Shown here: piece after piece, positions 25,304 through 36,964 of the stretch
Numbering within the stretch: position 1 is the stretch's first letter
Layout of the letters: each line of letters begins with the position of its first letter
NCBI GenBank assembly: GCA_023105745.1
Contig: JALGQZ010000002.1
Span: forward strand, 40,965,997-41,029,996
Length of the DNA stretch: 64,000 nt
From: Austropuccinia psidii
Lineage: Eukaryota; Basidiomycota; Pucciniomycetes; Pucciniales; Sphaerophragmiaceae
Direction: 5' to 3'
Program-made: the position numbers and the translations under genes
The notes under the pieces: generated by a model
The model's input: the letters and a program-made list of their open reading frames with translations, nothing else
Database searches by the model: none
Told to the model about the DNA's origin: nothing

Positions 25304-27267
25304 TTACTTTGTAATATTGGTGTTTCTAGTGTGTCTGAATCTCCTGAGAAGTTTGGTAGATTATGGTATAGATTTTTCTTCTAACCATTCATCTTCACAA
25401 GCTGGGTCACTGTACCTAACAAGGTATTCCCTTACTTTTTTGGTTCTTGATTTACTTTCTTTAGGAACTTTGGTAATTTTCTTAGTAACAGATGTCTCAA
25501 TAGGAGGTATAACTTGGGGAATCTTATTCCTCAAGGGAAATTTCTCAGCATCACTAGAGTTATATGGCTTTATCAAGCTCACTGTAAATGTAGGGGGCTT
25601 ATTGCTAAGTTCTTCAGATAACTCTACTTCAACAGCATTTTCTCCATGGAGGGCCTTCATCACAAAAGGTCCTGCAAAGGAGTCTTTCAACTTTTTACAT
25701 CCTTTGATGTTATTGAAGTTAGTGGTGGATACAAGAACTAGGTCCCCCAATTTGAAATGTGGAGTTGCATGTGATTTATCCCATTTGTCTTTAGCATATG
25801 CAAAAAAGTCCTCCATGCACCTTACTGCATGCTTTCTAGCTTTGTCTAGCATTCCTTTGAAGCTATCAGCTGTGAGATGTATTTCAATTAAGTCTTTCCT
25901 CAAGGAATCTTGGGGTAACTGGGGGTTCCATCCTTTTTCTAGAATAGCAGGAGTCTGATTGGTACTGGCATGGATTGATGTTTTATATTCTAATTCCAGT
26001 GCTGAAAACAGAGTACACCAATCATGGGTAAATCCATCACAATCTTTGAGTTCAAGGCCATATGCACAAAATCTTCTCACCATGTCCTCTAAGGTTTGGA
26101 TCATCCTTTAAGCCAGGCCATCAGTTTGTGGGTGGTAGGCTGTAGAGAAAGACAGTTTAGTGCCAAATAATTGGTGAAAATTGGTCCATAGTGCTGAAGT
26201 GAATTTGGGATCCCTATCACCAATGATATTTGTAAATATCCCAGTCCATGACACTACTCTATTGCATATCAGAAGAGCTGTATCCATGGCTGTATCATCT
26301 TTGTGACATGGTAAAAAGATTGGAGTTTTACTGAATCTGTCCACAATTACTAGGCAAACATTATAGCTTCTGTCACCTCCTGGTGGTAGGCCAGTTACCC
26401 AATACATATGGACAATTTCCCATGGTCTGCTTGGTTCTTGGATTTTTATCATATTTCCAAGTCTCTTGCCAGTGGATTTATTTGCCTTTTGGCATCTGTC
26501 ACAGGTTTTGAAATACTCTGCAACATCTTTCTGCCACATTGGCCACCATATGCAGGTCTTTACTTTCTCTCTTGTTCTGTCTTCAGACAGATGTCCTGAA
26601 AAGGGGCTATCATGGCATTCTTTCAGTACAAGATTGATTAATGACCTGTCTACAACTGTCATGACACATGTGTGCTTGGTTCTGTGGTATATTATACCAT
26701 CCAGTAGGTGAAATCTTCCTTCATCATAAGATTTTATCCATACTTCATCCAAGGCATGTATTAGAGAGTTGTCTTTACAGTCTTTGTTAAGTAATTGGCA
26801 TAAGATGCTACAATTCTTGTCTTGAGTGTAACTACGTCTGACTGCCTCAAAGAAGGTGGTGTTAAAGTCTGTAACACTTAATCCTTCTATTGGAATTTGT
26901 GGTGAAGCTTCTTCTGGCACATAAGCAGGATTATCAATATTATTTGGTAATGGCCATCTTCTTAGTCCATCTGCATTCTTATGAATGTTCCCATCCTTAT
27001 GAACAATAGTCATATTTCCTTTGTATTCTTGTATGGCTATTTGCCATCTGAGCATATGTCTGTTGGGTGTTTTCATGTTTAAAAGTGATTTGACAGCTGT
27101 ACAATCTGTTATCACCTCAAAAACACATCCCTCCAAGAAATAGTTTAATTTTTCCAAGTCCCAGACAAGACATAGACATTCCATTTGACTTGCTCCATAT
27201 CTGGCTTCAGCTGGTTTGATTTTCCTGGATATGAAACATATGGGTCCTTCTACAGGTTTATCATTTA
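25304..27267 (-). pseudogene. 3' part of element C pol: RNase H, integrase, chromodomain
   Basis: This continues the RNase H reading broken by B and is collinear with D. The integrase keeps its HHCC zinc site (near 26500-26640). The first catalytic Asp (MDWVT in D) is Tyr here, near 26400. The codon for the catalytic Glu after TDGLA is TAA (26108-26110), so integration is impossible. A later TAA (25361-25363) cuts the chromodomain-like tail, which in D ends in LLRRFRH. Joining across B at the ATTTA duplication restores the frame exactly as in D. Confidence 0.92.
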
Positions 27268-28704
27268 TGTCAGGCTGAGTCTATGATAAGAGTAATAAAG
27301 TGTATTTACAACTTTTAACTATGACTGTGACACGGTGTATAAAAGTTAAAAAGGTTTTATAAGAGTTGAAGATGGTTCTAATTTAATAATAAAGGGCTTT
27401 ACTATAGTGGATATAGTGGTGGTGAGCGCTGTTGAAAGCCCTGGGTGCAGCTTTACCTGTTGGGTTACAATAATAAAGACTACAATTATTAAGATTATAA
27501 TAATACCTGATTATTACCCAAGAGTAAAACTGTTTTTGACAGTTTACTACGTAGGGTATTCAAGAGCAGGATGAGGAAAGGTTTTTGGCTGTGAAAAGCC
27601 CTCCTTTTATCCTGAAATTGAGGTGAAAAGGTGATTAAACCTTTTCACGTAGAGGGAGTGAAGATTTTTCACTCCCCATGACAGGCTTGTGGTTTGCAAA
27701 CAACCTGTATACACTGTATTGGGCTCAGATGTGGTTTTGAAACCACATCTGGGCGGTTTCCACCAATACAGGGTGAAAATTTTCATCTGGGGACCTCACA
27801 GCCTGATTCTGACGTGTATGACGCGTAGAATGTTGTACAGAAACTGTATGGGACCCCAGTATTGACTGACATATGAGGTATTGAAGTAAAAACATGCTTC
27901 TTCGTCTGTTGACACCTCATATTCATGATTATGGGGTGTTATCCCATGGTAAGGCTGTATATGACAGCTGGTGGGATTTTGACCTTAAAATGGTCATAAA
28001 TCTGTCAGTTTTTGAGATATCAAGCTCAAAGTTGGTTCATTGAATAGCTCTATATGAGCTCTACACAATGGTACCCAACTTGACATGGTTATCATTAAAT
28101 ATGACAAAGTTATCCCATGTACAAGTATTTTGTACATTGGCGTGGTTTGGGCAAAAAGCTGTATTAAGCTTGTTTGGCCAATAACTTCTGTTGTAGTTGA
28201 GTTATGGGGAAATGGATGACACCATCAGATAGCCCTGATTGTGCTCTTTCCAAAAAGACCCCACTTTAAGTATCTCACACTAAAACTGTAAAAGTTAGAT
28301 GAGAGGTGAATGTTTTGTTCACCCTTATTTGGTCTGAATTTGACCATAACTCAAGTAATACTGGTGCTAGCTCAGTTTGGCTGGTACCATTGGATAGCCC
28401 TGGCTTAGAGCTTCATTTTGAATACCCATTTGATGGGGTTAAGCCTCTCCTTCTAGATTTTAGATGAGAGGTGAAAATTAAGGTTTATGCTCAGCAATGA
28501 CTTTGAGCAGGAATAACTTTGTTATTTCTTGTCCTATGGTGATGGGACTTGTATTTTCAGAAAGAGGTGAGTTTCCTCTTTCTTTTGATACCTTTTGAGC
28601 TAATTTGGCTCAGTTCCATGTTTTGGTGGTATCTTGGCTATACCATTGATTTATGGTATATTGGCTGTCATGCTTGTGCTCTGGTTTTGAGTCACAGGCT
28701 GACA
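27268..28704 (-). repeat. 3' LTR of element B
   Basis: 1437 bp, TGTCAG...CTGACA, almost identical to 35528-36964. It abuts the polypurine tract at 28705. Confidence 0.97.
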
Positions 28705-28722
28705 TACCCTCCCTCTAAAAAA
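28705..28722 (-). promoter_or_regulatory. Polypurine tract of element B
   Basis: Sense strand TTTTTTAGAGGGAGGGTA directly before the 3' LTR, seven bases after the gag-pol stop. Confidence 0.85.
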
Positions 28723-28728
28723 GGCTCA

Positions 28729-31700
28729 TCATTGATGAGACTGTTCAGTCCTCCTAGAGGCTCTGAATCTCCTTAAATGAAGGTTCCCATCTGGTATGGC
28801 ATCCTCTGCCAACCATTTGTCTTTATCAACTGTCTGGTTTTTGAATCTGACTAGGTATTGTCTTTGATCCTTTCCATTAAGTCTGATTTTTCTGGCCCTG
28901 ATGATTTTACTCACAGGTCCAGGAGAGTCTTCTACTTCCACTATTTCTGGTGGAGTGATGTTCTTCTTCCTGGAGGGGAATTTTTCCTCCTCTGTTTGGA
29001 AGTATGGCTTGACCAGGCTCACTGGAAAGACTGGGTGTTTCCTAGAAAACTCCTCAGTGAGCTTGACCTCTACTGCATTTTTCCCTATTAACTTAATGAT
29101 AGTGAAGGGCCCTACAAATGAGTCTCTCATTTTCTTAGGTCCTTTGAGATTGTTGAAGTTCAGTGTAGACACTAACACCTGGTCCCCTTCCTTGAAGTCA
29201 GGTTCCATATGTGATTTGTCCCACCTCTGCTTGTTATACTCTTTGGCCTCAGCTATGCATTTGGCTGCAGTATCACAGGCTTTCTTCCACATATCATGGA
29301 AGTCTTTGGCTGTGGGGTGGATGGTCAGAAGATTTTTCTTCAAGTGATCCACAGGTAACAGGGGATTCCACCCTTTCTCTACCAGTGCAGGTGATTTTCC
29401 TGTGGTAGAGTGCTGGCTTGTGTTATAAGCCAGCTGGACTGCTGGTAAGAGGGTAACCCAATCATGGGTGTATCCTTCATGGTCCTTGTATTCCATGCCA
29501 TAGGCACAGAACCTCCTGAGAATGTCCTCCATTGTTTGGATCATTCTCTCAGCCAGGCCATCTGTTTGGGGATGGTAAGCTGTGGAAAAAGCAAGTTTGG
29601 TGCCAAGCATGTCATATAAGTTGGTCCAAAATTCAGATGTGAATTTTGGGTCCCTGTCACTAATTATGATCTTGGGGACTCCACAGGTGGATATGATGTT
29701 ATTCCAAAATAACAGAGCAGTGTCCATGGCTGTGTCCTCTTTATGGCATGGTAGACATCTCATGCTTTTGCTGAACCTATCAACTATGATTAAGCAGGCA
29801 TTGTAGTTTTCTTTGCCTCCTGGGACAAGTCCTGTGACCCAGTCCATGTTAATGGTTTCCCATGGGTGTTTGGGTTCTTCTATATGTTGAAGTAACCCAT
29901 ATTTCTTCCCATGTTTTCTATTTGCCTTTTGGCATCTTTCACAAGTGTTGATGTATTCACTCAACTCTTGTTCCCACTTGGGCCACCAAGCTGTGCTTGC
30001 TACCCTCTCTTTGGTCCTGTCTTCACTCATGTGTCCCATATAGGGGCAGTCATGGCATTCCTGCAGGATTAGAGAGATGTGGTCTCTGTCTATCACTGTG
30101 AGTGCACTGGTGTGCTTTTCTCTGTGATAAATCAGGCCATCTATAAGGAAGAATTTATTGTCCTTATAGGCCCTCAACCAGGGTTCCTCCAGCTGGGTTT
30201 CCAGTTCTGGGCTCCTGTATTTTTGTTGAAGGAGTTGGAGTAATATGTTACACTGTTTGTGCTTAGCATAAGATTTCAGGACTGCATTGAAAAATTCATT
30301 GTGCAGTTCTGAGGAACTTATTCCCAGTATGGGAGTTTCTGTCCCTTCTGAATCAGTGTTTCCACTGTCAAGGGTACCACTCTCTGGTGCCCATTCAGAG
30401 AATCTGAAGTTCTTTTTCCTATTGATCTCCATAAAATGGATAGGAATTTTTGCAGCAACTTCAGGGTCATAAGCTGGATTGCTTTTGACATTGTCCAGTG
30501 GCCATCTGCTAAGGCCATCTGCATTGGTATGGCTTTTGCCTTCCTTGTATATGATGGTCATGTTCCCTCTATACTCCTGGATGGCTATTTGCCATCTCAG
30601 CATATGTCTATTAGTAGTCTTCATGTTTAGTAAAGACTTCAAGGCTGTGCAGTCTGTGTAGACTTCAAAGACTGCACCCTCCAAATAGTAATGGAGTTTT
30701 TCTAGAGCCCAGACTAGACATAGACATTCTGTCTGGGTGGCCCCATACCTGGCTTCTGAATCTTTCAGCTGCCTGGAGATGTAACATATTACACCTTCTC
30801 TTGGTTCACCATCTACAATTTGTCTTTGGTGAAGGGCTGCTCCTAAGCCTTGGCTGCATGCTGCATCTATGTATAACTTGAATGGTAGTTCAAAGTCAGG
30901 CAAGATGAGCACAGGTGCATTTGTGAGTTCATATTTGATCCTCTCATATGCATCCCTCCTTTCCTTGGTTATTTCAAAAACTACATCCTTTGAGCATAAC
31001 TTGTATAAGCTACTAGTTATGTGGGCAAAGGTTTTGATGTGGTTTCTATAGTAGCTAGCAAACCCAAGGAAAGATTGCATTTCTTTAATGCTCTTTGGTA
31101 CTGGCTTTTGCAGTACTGCTGCTACTTTGTTCTGGTCAATTGCCAGACTAAGGCCTGAGACTTTGTGTCCTAGAGCTAGTAGCTCTTGTTGGCCAAAATT
31201 ACACTTTTTAAGTGAAATTTTTAGATTGATGGGTGTACATTTACTTAGCACTCTGTCTATGTATTGTACATGGTCTTCCCATGTCTCTGAGTATATAATG
31301 ATATCATCAATATATACTACCATCCAGCCTTCCATTATTTCTTCCTGAAATATGGTGTCCATCATCCTTTGGAAGTGGGCTGGTGCATTTTTGATGCCAA
31401 ATGGCATCCTGGTGTACTCATATATGCCCATATGGCATATTATTCTGAGCAACTTCATGGAGTTTGGTTTAACTCCATTTTGGTGGAAGCCTTTCATACA
31501 ATCCATCTTGGTTATGTATTTGGCTTTAGCCAGTTTATCCAAGGCATGAGGTATCCTTGGTATAGGGTACCTGTCTGCTTTTGTGTAGTTATTCAGGGCT
31601 CTGAAGTCTCCACACAATCTAGACTTGCCATCATGCCAGGTGATTAGGACAGGGGTGGTAATTTCCACTATCTCATTATGTCCAATCTTCCTAATGACAT

Positions 31701-34584
31701 CCATGTCCAGGAGTTCATTGATATGTTTCTCAATCTCTTTCCTGGTCTCCAGACTTGCTGGGTAAGGAGGTCTCCTTAACATGGGTGGATAAGGCCTTTC
31801 CACATCCAGATATAGTTCTATATCATGGCCTTTGATCTTGCCTAATGGTTCTTCACCAATGGCAAATGCTGGTCTATTCTTCCTCAGCATCTTCAGTAAA
31901 CTTAACTTTTGTTTACTGGTGAGGGTAGTGCTAAACTGTCCCTCTCTGAATTCTTTCAGAAGTTCTTCCAGTGGGTCCTGAGAAGATATCTGGTATATAT
32001 CAAGAGAAAATTTCTTTTCCTTGTTAGTACCAATGGTAATATGCCTATTTTTACTATTGTAAATATCTATGCCATACATCCTCTGGTAATCTGTCCCCAG
32101 TAAAAACCCTTGGATGTGGGCATCTTCAAGCACTACAAACTCTGGGTTGAGTCTGATATTACCTTTTCTGTGGGGTATAATTATCTCTTTGATAATTGTC
32201 CCAATAGAGGTCATCTTTCCAGATGCACTCTTAAAGTTCTTTGCCCTGGTGGGCAAGAGTTCTTTTTCCCAGTTTGGGAAGTGTTTATCCAGATAATTTC
32301 TGGCCACTATGGAGCAGTGTGCTCCACTGTCAATGATCAGTGGGTGCTGAGCATTGTCAATACATACAGTCATTTTTGTGGCTGTTCCATGTATATATGC
32401 CATTCCTTTGGTTGGTGTAACCAGGAATGTTTGTGCATCTTGTGTATGTTTACACAAGTTTTTGTTGGCAGTGTCTTGTGGCATGCCTGCTTCCAACTGT
32501 ATATCCTGGATTTCTAGTGGGGTTTCCTTTTGGTATTCCACTAGAAATTCCTCTCTTGGGTCTTGATCCTCATCAGATGGTTCTCTAATGGCATCACCCA
32601 TAGAGTCTGATTCAGAATCCTCTGTTGGAGGTTCTTCCTCAGGGACTTTCTCTATGGCATAGACTTTTTTCTTTGCCTTTGGACAGTTGTTAGCATAGTG
32701 GTCTGTTGAACCACAATTGTGACAAGAATTCTTCTTCTTTGCCACTTCTGCCACTTTTTCTCTGGGTTTGTCTTTAAACTCCACCCTGAAAGGTTGTTTC
32801 TCTTTGAAACTACTGCTTCTATATGGGGTGAATTTCCCTATATTAGTCCTTTTCCTTATGTCTTGTAAGGTATTGGCTATATCATCTAGAGTGCAATTTT
32901 GGTTGCATCTGCACTTTACTGCATGCTCTAGTTCTCCTGGCAGTTGTGTCAGGAGTTTGTGATTCCTCATTTGGATGTTCATCTGAGGATCAATGGCTTT
33001 AAGTCTTTTAGACTGTCTAAGACACCACTCATATGGATCTTTGTCCACAGAGTATTTGTCATTCTCAAATGACATGGTCTTTTGCCATATCCAAGTTCCA
33101 TTACTGTACTTTTGGATTATTTGACTCTTCCACCATGGCCAATTTCTTCTGCCATGGATTTCTTTCATTTCAGTGTACCATATACTTGCATGACCTTTAA
33201 ATGCAGTATTCAGTCTAGCAGTAATCCAGTAATCTGGTATGCTTGGTACATCAATGAAGAGTCCATCAATATAATCTATGAGTTCCATATGATCATATTC
33301 TCCTGATCCAGAGAATTTGGGCCAGTTTGAGGCCTCAGGAAGCTGTTTCAAGGCTTCCTTCTCTGAATAAGACATGCCATCTCCATCCTGGTATTGTGAT
33401 GGAGATCTTGCCTTATTCAACAACATGGCATCTGGTTTGATGTCATCTGGTTGATATGGATTCTCCATAGCTTGGCCTTGTGGTTGGGGCTTTAAGCTAT
33501 GGTAGGCATCAAACAATTTGTTGATGTCTTGGTTCAGACACTCCCTGTCCCTGCTACTATGGTGTTGTTCTTCAGAGACTTGATTCAGTCTCCTGTTGGT
33601 TTCTTCAGAGGCTTTGCTCAGTTGAGCATATCCTTCCTGAAGGTTTTTAACTATCTGCTCCAATGAGGCTTGAGTTTTTCTCATCCTTTCTTGGGCAGCT
33701 GCAAATTCTGTAGCCTGTTTTGCAGATTGCTCAGCATATTGGGACATTTGTAACCACAGTGTGTCACTGTTGATGTTACTCTCAGATGTGATAATGTTAT
33801 TTTCAGTCTGAGTGGGGGTAATGTTTCTATTACTAGGACTACTGATTCTAGAGTGGTTTACAACTACTTCTGGTTCTTGTGTACTTCTTTTACCAAATCT
33901 AACAGCTTCTGGATCATGGGGTCTGACTCCTTCCTTCTCTGGTTGAAGGAGGCTTTGTTTTTGCCCTTGTTGCCTTGTCTTCTCCTGGAAACTTCCTGGA
34001 ATTGTGAAGAATGGTGACTCTTGGCCACTGATCTGCTGGTTTCTGAATGGTGTGAAGCCACTGGAGAGCTGATTTGGCATGCTCCTTGTGAACCTGAAGG
34101 AATCTGAGTAGGCCCTGTCTGGGTTAACTGTTCTTCTATAGCTTGGATAGTGGCTTGATTCTCCCTTATCCTCTGTGCCCTTGCCTCCAGGAGTCTGTGC
34201 TGCCTGGTAGGATTCCAACCCTTGGTGATTACCATAAGGTCTTTGAAGTCTATCTCTTTGAGACAGATCTTCTGGCAACTTGATCCCAGTTCTGCCCAGT
34301 GAGTTGCTAGGTTGAACCTCTTGTTGTCCATACTCCATTGAAACAAATCTTTGAGGAGTTGGTGGATTTGAAGAACTTGATCCATATCCTTCCAGTCCTC
34401 TGGTTTGAGGTTTCTGTTGAATTGGAGTGTGAATGGCAAGGTTGATATTATCTCCCTCATTGTTTTGCCATCCACCACTGTGTCCAATGTGTCTTCTTTC
34501 AGGTCTTCTGGTTCTAGACATTCCTGCTCTATCCTCTGGCTGGTTCCTTTGGAAGCCAAGGTCTCTGAGGTATGCAGGGGACAT
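28729..34584 (-). CDS. Gag-Pol polyprotein of element B (1951 aa)
   Basis: Retrotransposon polyprotein that forms the particle, copies the RNA and inserts the DNA. Residues 1-400 are Gln/Ser/Pro-rich and overlap ORF1. A capsid domain starts near 420, the CCHC knuckle [14 protein letters not shown] is near 620, and the protease core [10 protein letters not shown] is near 750. RT has YIDD near 1090 and RNase H begins near 1240 ([15 protein letters not shown]). Integrase has an HHCC site near 1510-1550 and DDE residues near 1580, 1645 and 1680 (D35E spacing). A chromodomain-like segment ends the protein, suggesting targeting to modified chromatin. The ATG at 34584 follows a stop at 34588-34586 by one base and lies inside predicted intron 2, so this protein needs unspliced RNA or another route of initiation. 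Confidence 0.96.
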   Translation of the reverse strand: MSPAYLRDLGFQRNQPEDRAGMSRTRRPERRHIGHSGGWQNNEGDNINLAIHTPIQQKPQTRGLEGYGSSSSNPPTPQRFVSMEYGQQEVQPSNSLGRTGIKLPEDLSQRDRLQRPYGNHQGLESYQAAQTPGGKGTEDKGESSHYPSYRRTVNPDRAYSDSFRFTRSMPNQLSSGFTPFRNQQISGQESPFFTIPGSFQEKTRQQGQKQSLLQPEKEGVRPHDPEAVRFGKRSTQEPEVVVNHSRISSPSNRNITPTQTENNIITSESNINSDTLWLQMSQYAEQSAKQATEFAAAQERMRKTQASLEQIVKNLQEGYAQLSKASEETNRRLNQVSEEQHHSSRDRECLNQDINKLFDAYHSLKPQPQGQAMENPYQPDDIKPDAMLLNKARSPSQYQDGDGMSYSEKEALKQLPEASNWPKFSGSGEYDHMELIDYIDGLFIDVPSIPDYWITARLNTAFKGHASIWYTEMKEIHGRRNWPWWKSQIIQKYSNGTWIWQKTMSFENDKYSVDKDPYEWCLRQSKRLKAIDPQMNIQMRNHKLLTQLPGELEHAVKCRCNQNCTLDDIANTLQDIRKRTNIGKFTPYRSSSFKEKQPFRVEFKDKPREKVAEVAKKKNSCHNCGSTDHYANNCPKAKKKVYAIEKVPEEEPPTEDSESDSMGDAIREPSDEDQDPREEFLVEYQKETPLEIQDIQLEAGMPQDTANKNLCKHTQDAQTFLVTPTKGMAYIHGTATKMTVCIDNAQHPLIIDSGAHCSIVARNYLDKHFPNWEKELLPTRAKNFKSASGKMTSIGTIIKEIIIPHRKGNIRLNPEFVVLEDAHIQGFLLGTDYQRMYGIDIYNSKNRHITIGTNKEKKFSLDIYQISSQDPLEELLKEFREGQFSTTLTSKQKLSLLKMLRKNRPAFAIGEEPLGKIKGHDIELYLDVERPYPPMLRRPPYPASLETRKEIEKHINELLDMDVIRKIGHNEIVEITTPVLITWHDGKSRLCGDFRALNNYTKADRYPIPRIPHALDKLAKAKYITKMDCMKGFHQNGVKPNSMKLLRIICHMGIYEYTRMPFGIKNAPAHFQRMMDTIFQEEIMEGWMVVYIDDIIIYSETWEDHVQYIDRVLSKCTPINLKISLKKCNFGQQELLALGHKVSGLSLAIDQNKVAAVLQKPVPKSIKEMQSFLGFASYYRNHIKTFAHITSSLYKLCSKDVVFEITKERRDAYERIKYELTNAPVLILPDFELPFKLYIDAACSQGLGAALHQRQIVDGEPREGVICYISRQLKDSEARYGATQTECLCLVWALEKLHYYLEGAVFEVYTDCTALKSLLNMKTTNRHMLRWQIAIQEYRGNMTIIYKEGKSHTNADGLSRWPLDNVKSNPAYDPEVAAKIPIHFMEINRKKNFRFSEWAPESGTLDSGNTDSEGTETPILGISSSELHNEFFNAVLKSYAKHKQCNILLQLLQQKYRSPELETQLEEPWLRAYKDNKFFLIDGLIYHREKHTSALTVIDRDHISLILQECHDCPYMGHMSEDRTKERVASTAWWPKWEQELSEYINTCERCQKANRKHGKKYGLLQHIEEPKHPWETINMDWVTGLVPGGKENYNACLIIVDRFSKSMRCLPCHKEDTAMDTALLFWNNIISTCGVPKIIISDRDPKFTSEFWTNLYDMLGTKLAFSTAYHPQTDGLAERMIQTMEDILRRFCAYGMEYKDHEGYTHDWVTLLPAVQLAYNTSQHSTTGKSPALVEKGWNPLLPVDHLKKNLLTIHPTAKDFHDMWKKACDTAAKCIAEAKEYNKQRWDKSHMEPDFKEGDQVLVSTLNFNNLKGPKKMRDSFVGPFTIIKLIGKNAVEVKLTEEFSRKHPVFPVSLVKPYFQTEEEKFPSRKKNITPPEIVEVEDSPGPVSKIIRARKIRLNGKDQRQYLVRFKNQTVDKDKWLAEDAIPDGNLHLRRFRASRRTEQSHQ

Positions 34585-34932
34585 ATCAGTGTTTGCAAGC
34601 AGTCAAAAACTTTATGTTCTTAGGGTATTTACCTTTGACTGTGCCTTGTACAAATTTGTTATCTGCTGATTTGGGCAGTTTGCCTTTGGAGGTTACAACT
34701 GGGTTAATAATTGTAATCTTCCCTGTACAAGTGGTTAAGGTTGGTTTACCTTGTATTGAAGCAGAGTTTCGTGGTTTTCTACTCCTCTGAGTGGCTATTG
34801 GTGTCCACTTTTTGGCTGTGATGAGGCCTTCACTAAGCCTTTTTCCTTTGCCCTTGCTGCCCTCTGGTTCTGGGGGTGTCACTGGTATGTTGGCCTGTGA
34901 CTGGGTCTCAAGTGGTATGAAATTTTCTTCCA
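33864..34932 (-). CDS. ORF1 of element B, spliced, about 333 aa, function unknown
   Basis: Predicted from three exons: the A of the start codon at 35483, exon 2 at 34932-34633 and exon 3 at 34564-33864. The total is 1002 nt, an exact number of codons. The product is basic and Gln/Ser-rich, with no domain I recognise. A central GWNP motif is shared with ORF1 of C (GWHP) and D (GWNP). A C-terminal helical-looking stretch matches one in C and D containing IQ-DAM-NVF-MAR. Exon 3 lies entirely opposite the first 240 codons of gag-pol, in the -1 frame relative to it. It could be a matrix-like or RNA-binding accessory protein; that is a guess. Confidence 0.7.
34565..34632 (-). other. Predicted 68-nt intron 2 of element B with the gag-pol start inside
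   Basis: Donor GTAAAT after AAAG, branch-like CTGAT, acceptor CCTCAG; phase 1 joins two open frames. The gag-pol ATG (34584-34582) lies just after the branch motif and 17 nt before the acceptor end. Without splicing the exon 2 frame stops at 34588-34586 (TGA), one base before that ATG. Confidence 0.72.
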
Positions 34933-35482
34933 CTGAATCAAAACAGGAAAAAGAGGGCTTATGTCAGTTAAGACTTCTTACAAGGCTGGTTTTGCACGTC
35001 TAAGAATGGCCTCTGGGCTTGTATGTTACTACAGTATGCCCTTGTATAGTGACAGTGTAATTGAATTAACAATTCCACGTCAGAAATACAGCTTATTGAT
35101 TATTGGTATACTGTTTGTATACCAATATCTTACAGAATACTTGTTATTAGCAAGTATAATCTGTCAAAAAATGGTGTATTACAGGGCAATTGAGTTAACA
35201 ATGTGTCCAAACACGCCTCAACTGTTGGTTTATCAGTATGAGCTGTCTTAATTCAATTAAGAATTGAGACTGTATAAATGGCTTAAAAGTGTTTTTATAT
35301 GCAAAACACGCCAAAAATACTGGTCTTGTGGTTATTAGCCACTAGACAAATACTCTTTAAAAATATGAGTATTATTAAATTTTTAAAGAGGAATATATAT
35401 GAAATATATTTTTCAAAAGAAAATGACGCCTAAAAATAAAAAACAGGTGTCAATAAATGATAAAAAAAGAGAAAAAACTTAC
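34933..35482 (-). other. Predicted 550-nt leader intron 1 of element B
   Basis: The donor is a perfect GTAAGT following ACAA. The acceptor GATTCAG is preceded by CTGAC and a pyrimidine tract. The upstream exon ends in A and the downstream exon begins TGGAAG, so splicing builds ACA-ATG-GAA. In unspliced RNA this position reads GTG. The rest is AT-rich leader without other genes. Confidence 0.68.
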
Positions 35483-35508
35483 TTGTAAGGTCCAAAATAA
35501 GTAAAAAA

Positions 35509-35527
35509 CACGGCCAGGCCCCCAAAA
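35509..35527 (-). promoter_or_regulatory. Primer-binding site of element B
   Basis: Sense TTTTGGGGGCCTGGCCGTG next to the 5' LTR. It is shared almost unchanged with C and D although the LTRs of those families differ. Confidence 0.78.
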
Positions 35528-36964
35528 TGTCAGGCTGAGTCTATGATAAGAGTAATAAAGTGTATTTACAACTTTTAACTATGACTGTGACACGGTGTAT
35601 AAAAGTTAAAAAGGTTTTATAAGAGTTGAAGATGGTTCTAATTTAATAATAAAGGGCTTTACTATAGTGGATATAGTGGTGGTGAGCGCTGTTGAAAGCC
35701 CTGGGTGCAGCTTTACCTGTTGGGTTACAATAATAAAGACTACAATTATTAAGATTATAATAATACCTGATTATTACCCAAGAGTAAAACTGTTTTTGAC
35801 AGTTTACTACGTAGGGTATTCAAGAGCAGGATGAGGAAAGGTTTTTGGCTGTGAAAAGCCCTCCTTTTATCCTGAAATTGAGGTGAAAAGGTGATTAAAC
35901 CTTTTCACGTAGAGGGAGTGAAGATTTTTCACTCCCCATGACAGGCTTGTGGTTTGCAAACAACCTGTATACACTGTATTGGGCTCAGATGTGGTTTTGA
36001 AACCACATCTGGGCGGTTTCCACCAATACAGGGTGAAAATTTTCATCTGGGGACCTCACAGCCTGATTCTGACGTGTATGACGCGTAGAATGTTGTACAG
36101 AAACTGTATGGGACCCCAGTATTGACTGACATATGAGGTATTGAAGTAAAAACATGCTTCTTCGTCTGTTGACACCTCATATTCATGATTATGGGGTGTT
36201 ATCCCATGGTAAGGCTGTATATGACAGCTGGTGGGATTTTGACCTTAAAATGGTCATAACTCTGTCAGTTTTTGAGATATCAAGCTCAAAGTTGGTTCAT
36301 TGAATAGCTCTATATGAGCTCTACACAATGGTACCCAACTTGACATGGTTATCATTAAATATGACAAAGTTATCCCATGTACAAGTATTTTGTACATTGG
36401 CGTGGTTTGGGCAAAAAGCTGTATTAAGCTTGTTTGGCCAATAACTTCTGTTGTAGTTGAGTTATGGGGAAATGGATGACACCATCAGATAGCCCTGATT
36501 GTGCTCTTTCCAAAAAGACCCCACTTTAAGTATCTCACACTAAAACTGTAAAAGTTAGATGAGAGGTGAATGTTTTGTTCACCCTTATTTGGTCTGAATT
36601 TGACCATAACTCAAGTAATACTGGTGCTAGCTCAGTTTGGCTGGTACCATTGGATAGCCCTGGCTTAGAGCTTCATTTTGAATACCCATTTGATGGGGTT
36701 AAGCCTCTCCTTCTAGATTTTAGATGAGAGGTGAAAATTAAGGTTTATGCTCAGCAATGACTTTGAGCAGGAATAACTTTGTTATTTCTTGTCCTATGGT
36801 GATGGGACTTGTATTTTCAGAAAGAGGTGAGTTTCCTCTTTCTTTTGATACCTTTTGAGCTAATTTGGCTCAGCTCCATGTTTTGGTGGTATCTTGGCTA
36901 TACCATTGATTTATGGTATATTGGCTGTCATGCTTGTGCTCTGGTTTTGAGTCACAGGCTGACA
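35528..36964 (-). repeat. 5' LTR of element B
   Basis: 1437 bp, the same as the 3' LTR at 27268-28704. It ends CTGACA directly before the second ATTTA target copy. Confidence 0.97.

Larger units (their letters stand above)
27268..36964 (-). mobile_element. Element B: complete, young Ty3/Gypsy chromovirus
   Basis: A 9697-bp element inserted in C's RNase H sequence with target duplication ATTTA at 27263-27267 and 36965-36969. Its two 1437-bp LTRs begin TGTCAG and end CTGACA; I saw only two differences between them in the parts compared (near 28000 and 28614). Primer site, polypurine tract, ORF1 and an uninterrupted gag-pol are all present, so it looks recently active. Confidence 0.97.

Noticed and set aside
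36911..36964. C-terminal residues of the C polyprotein running into the B LTR
   Set aside because: The frame is artificial; across the ATTTA duplication the reading continues at 27267 in agreement with D.
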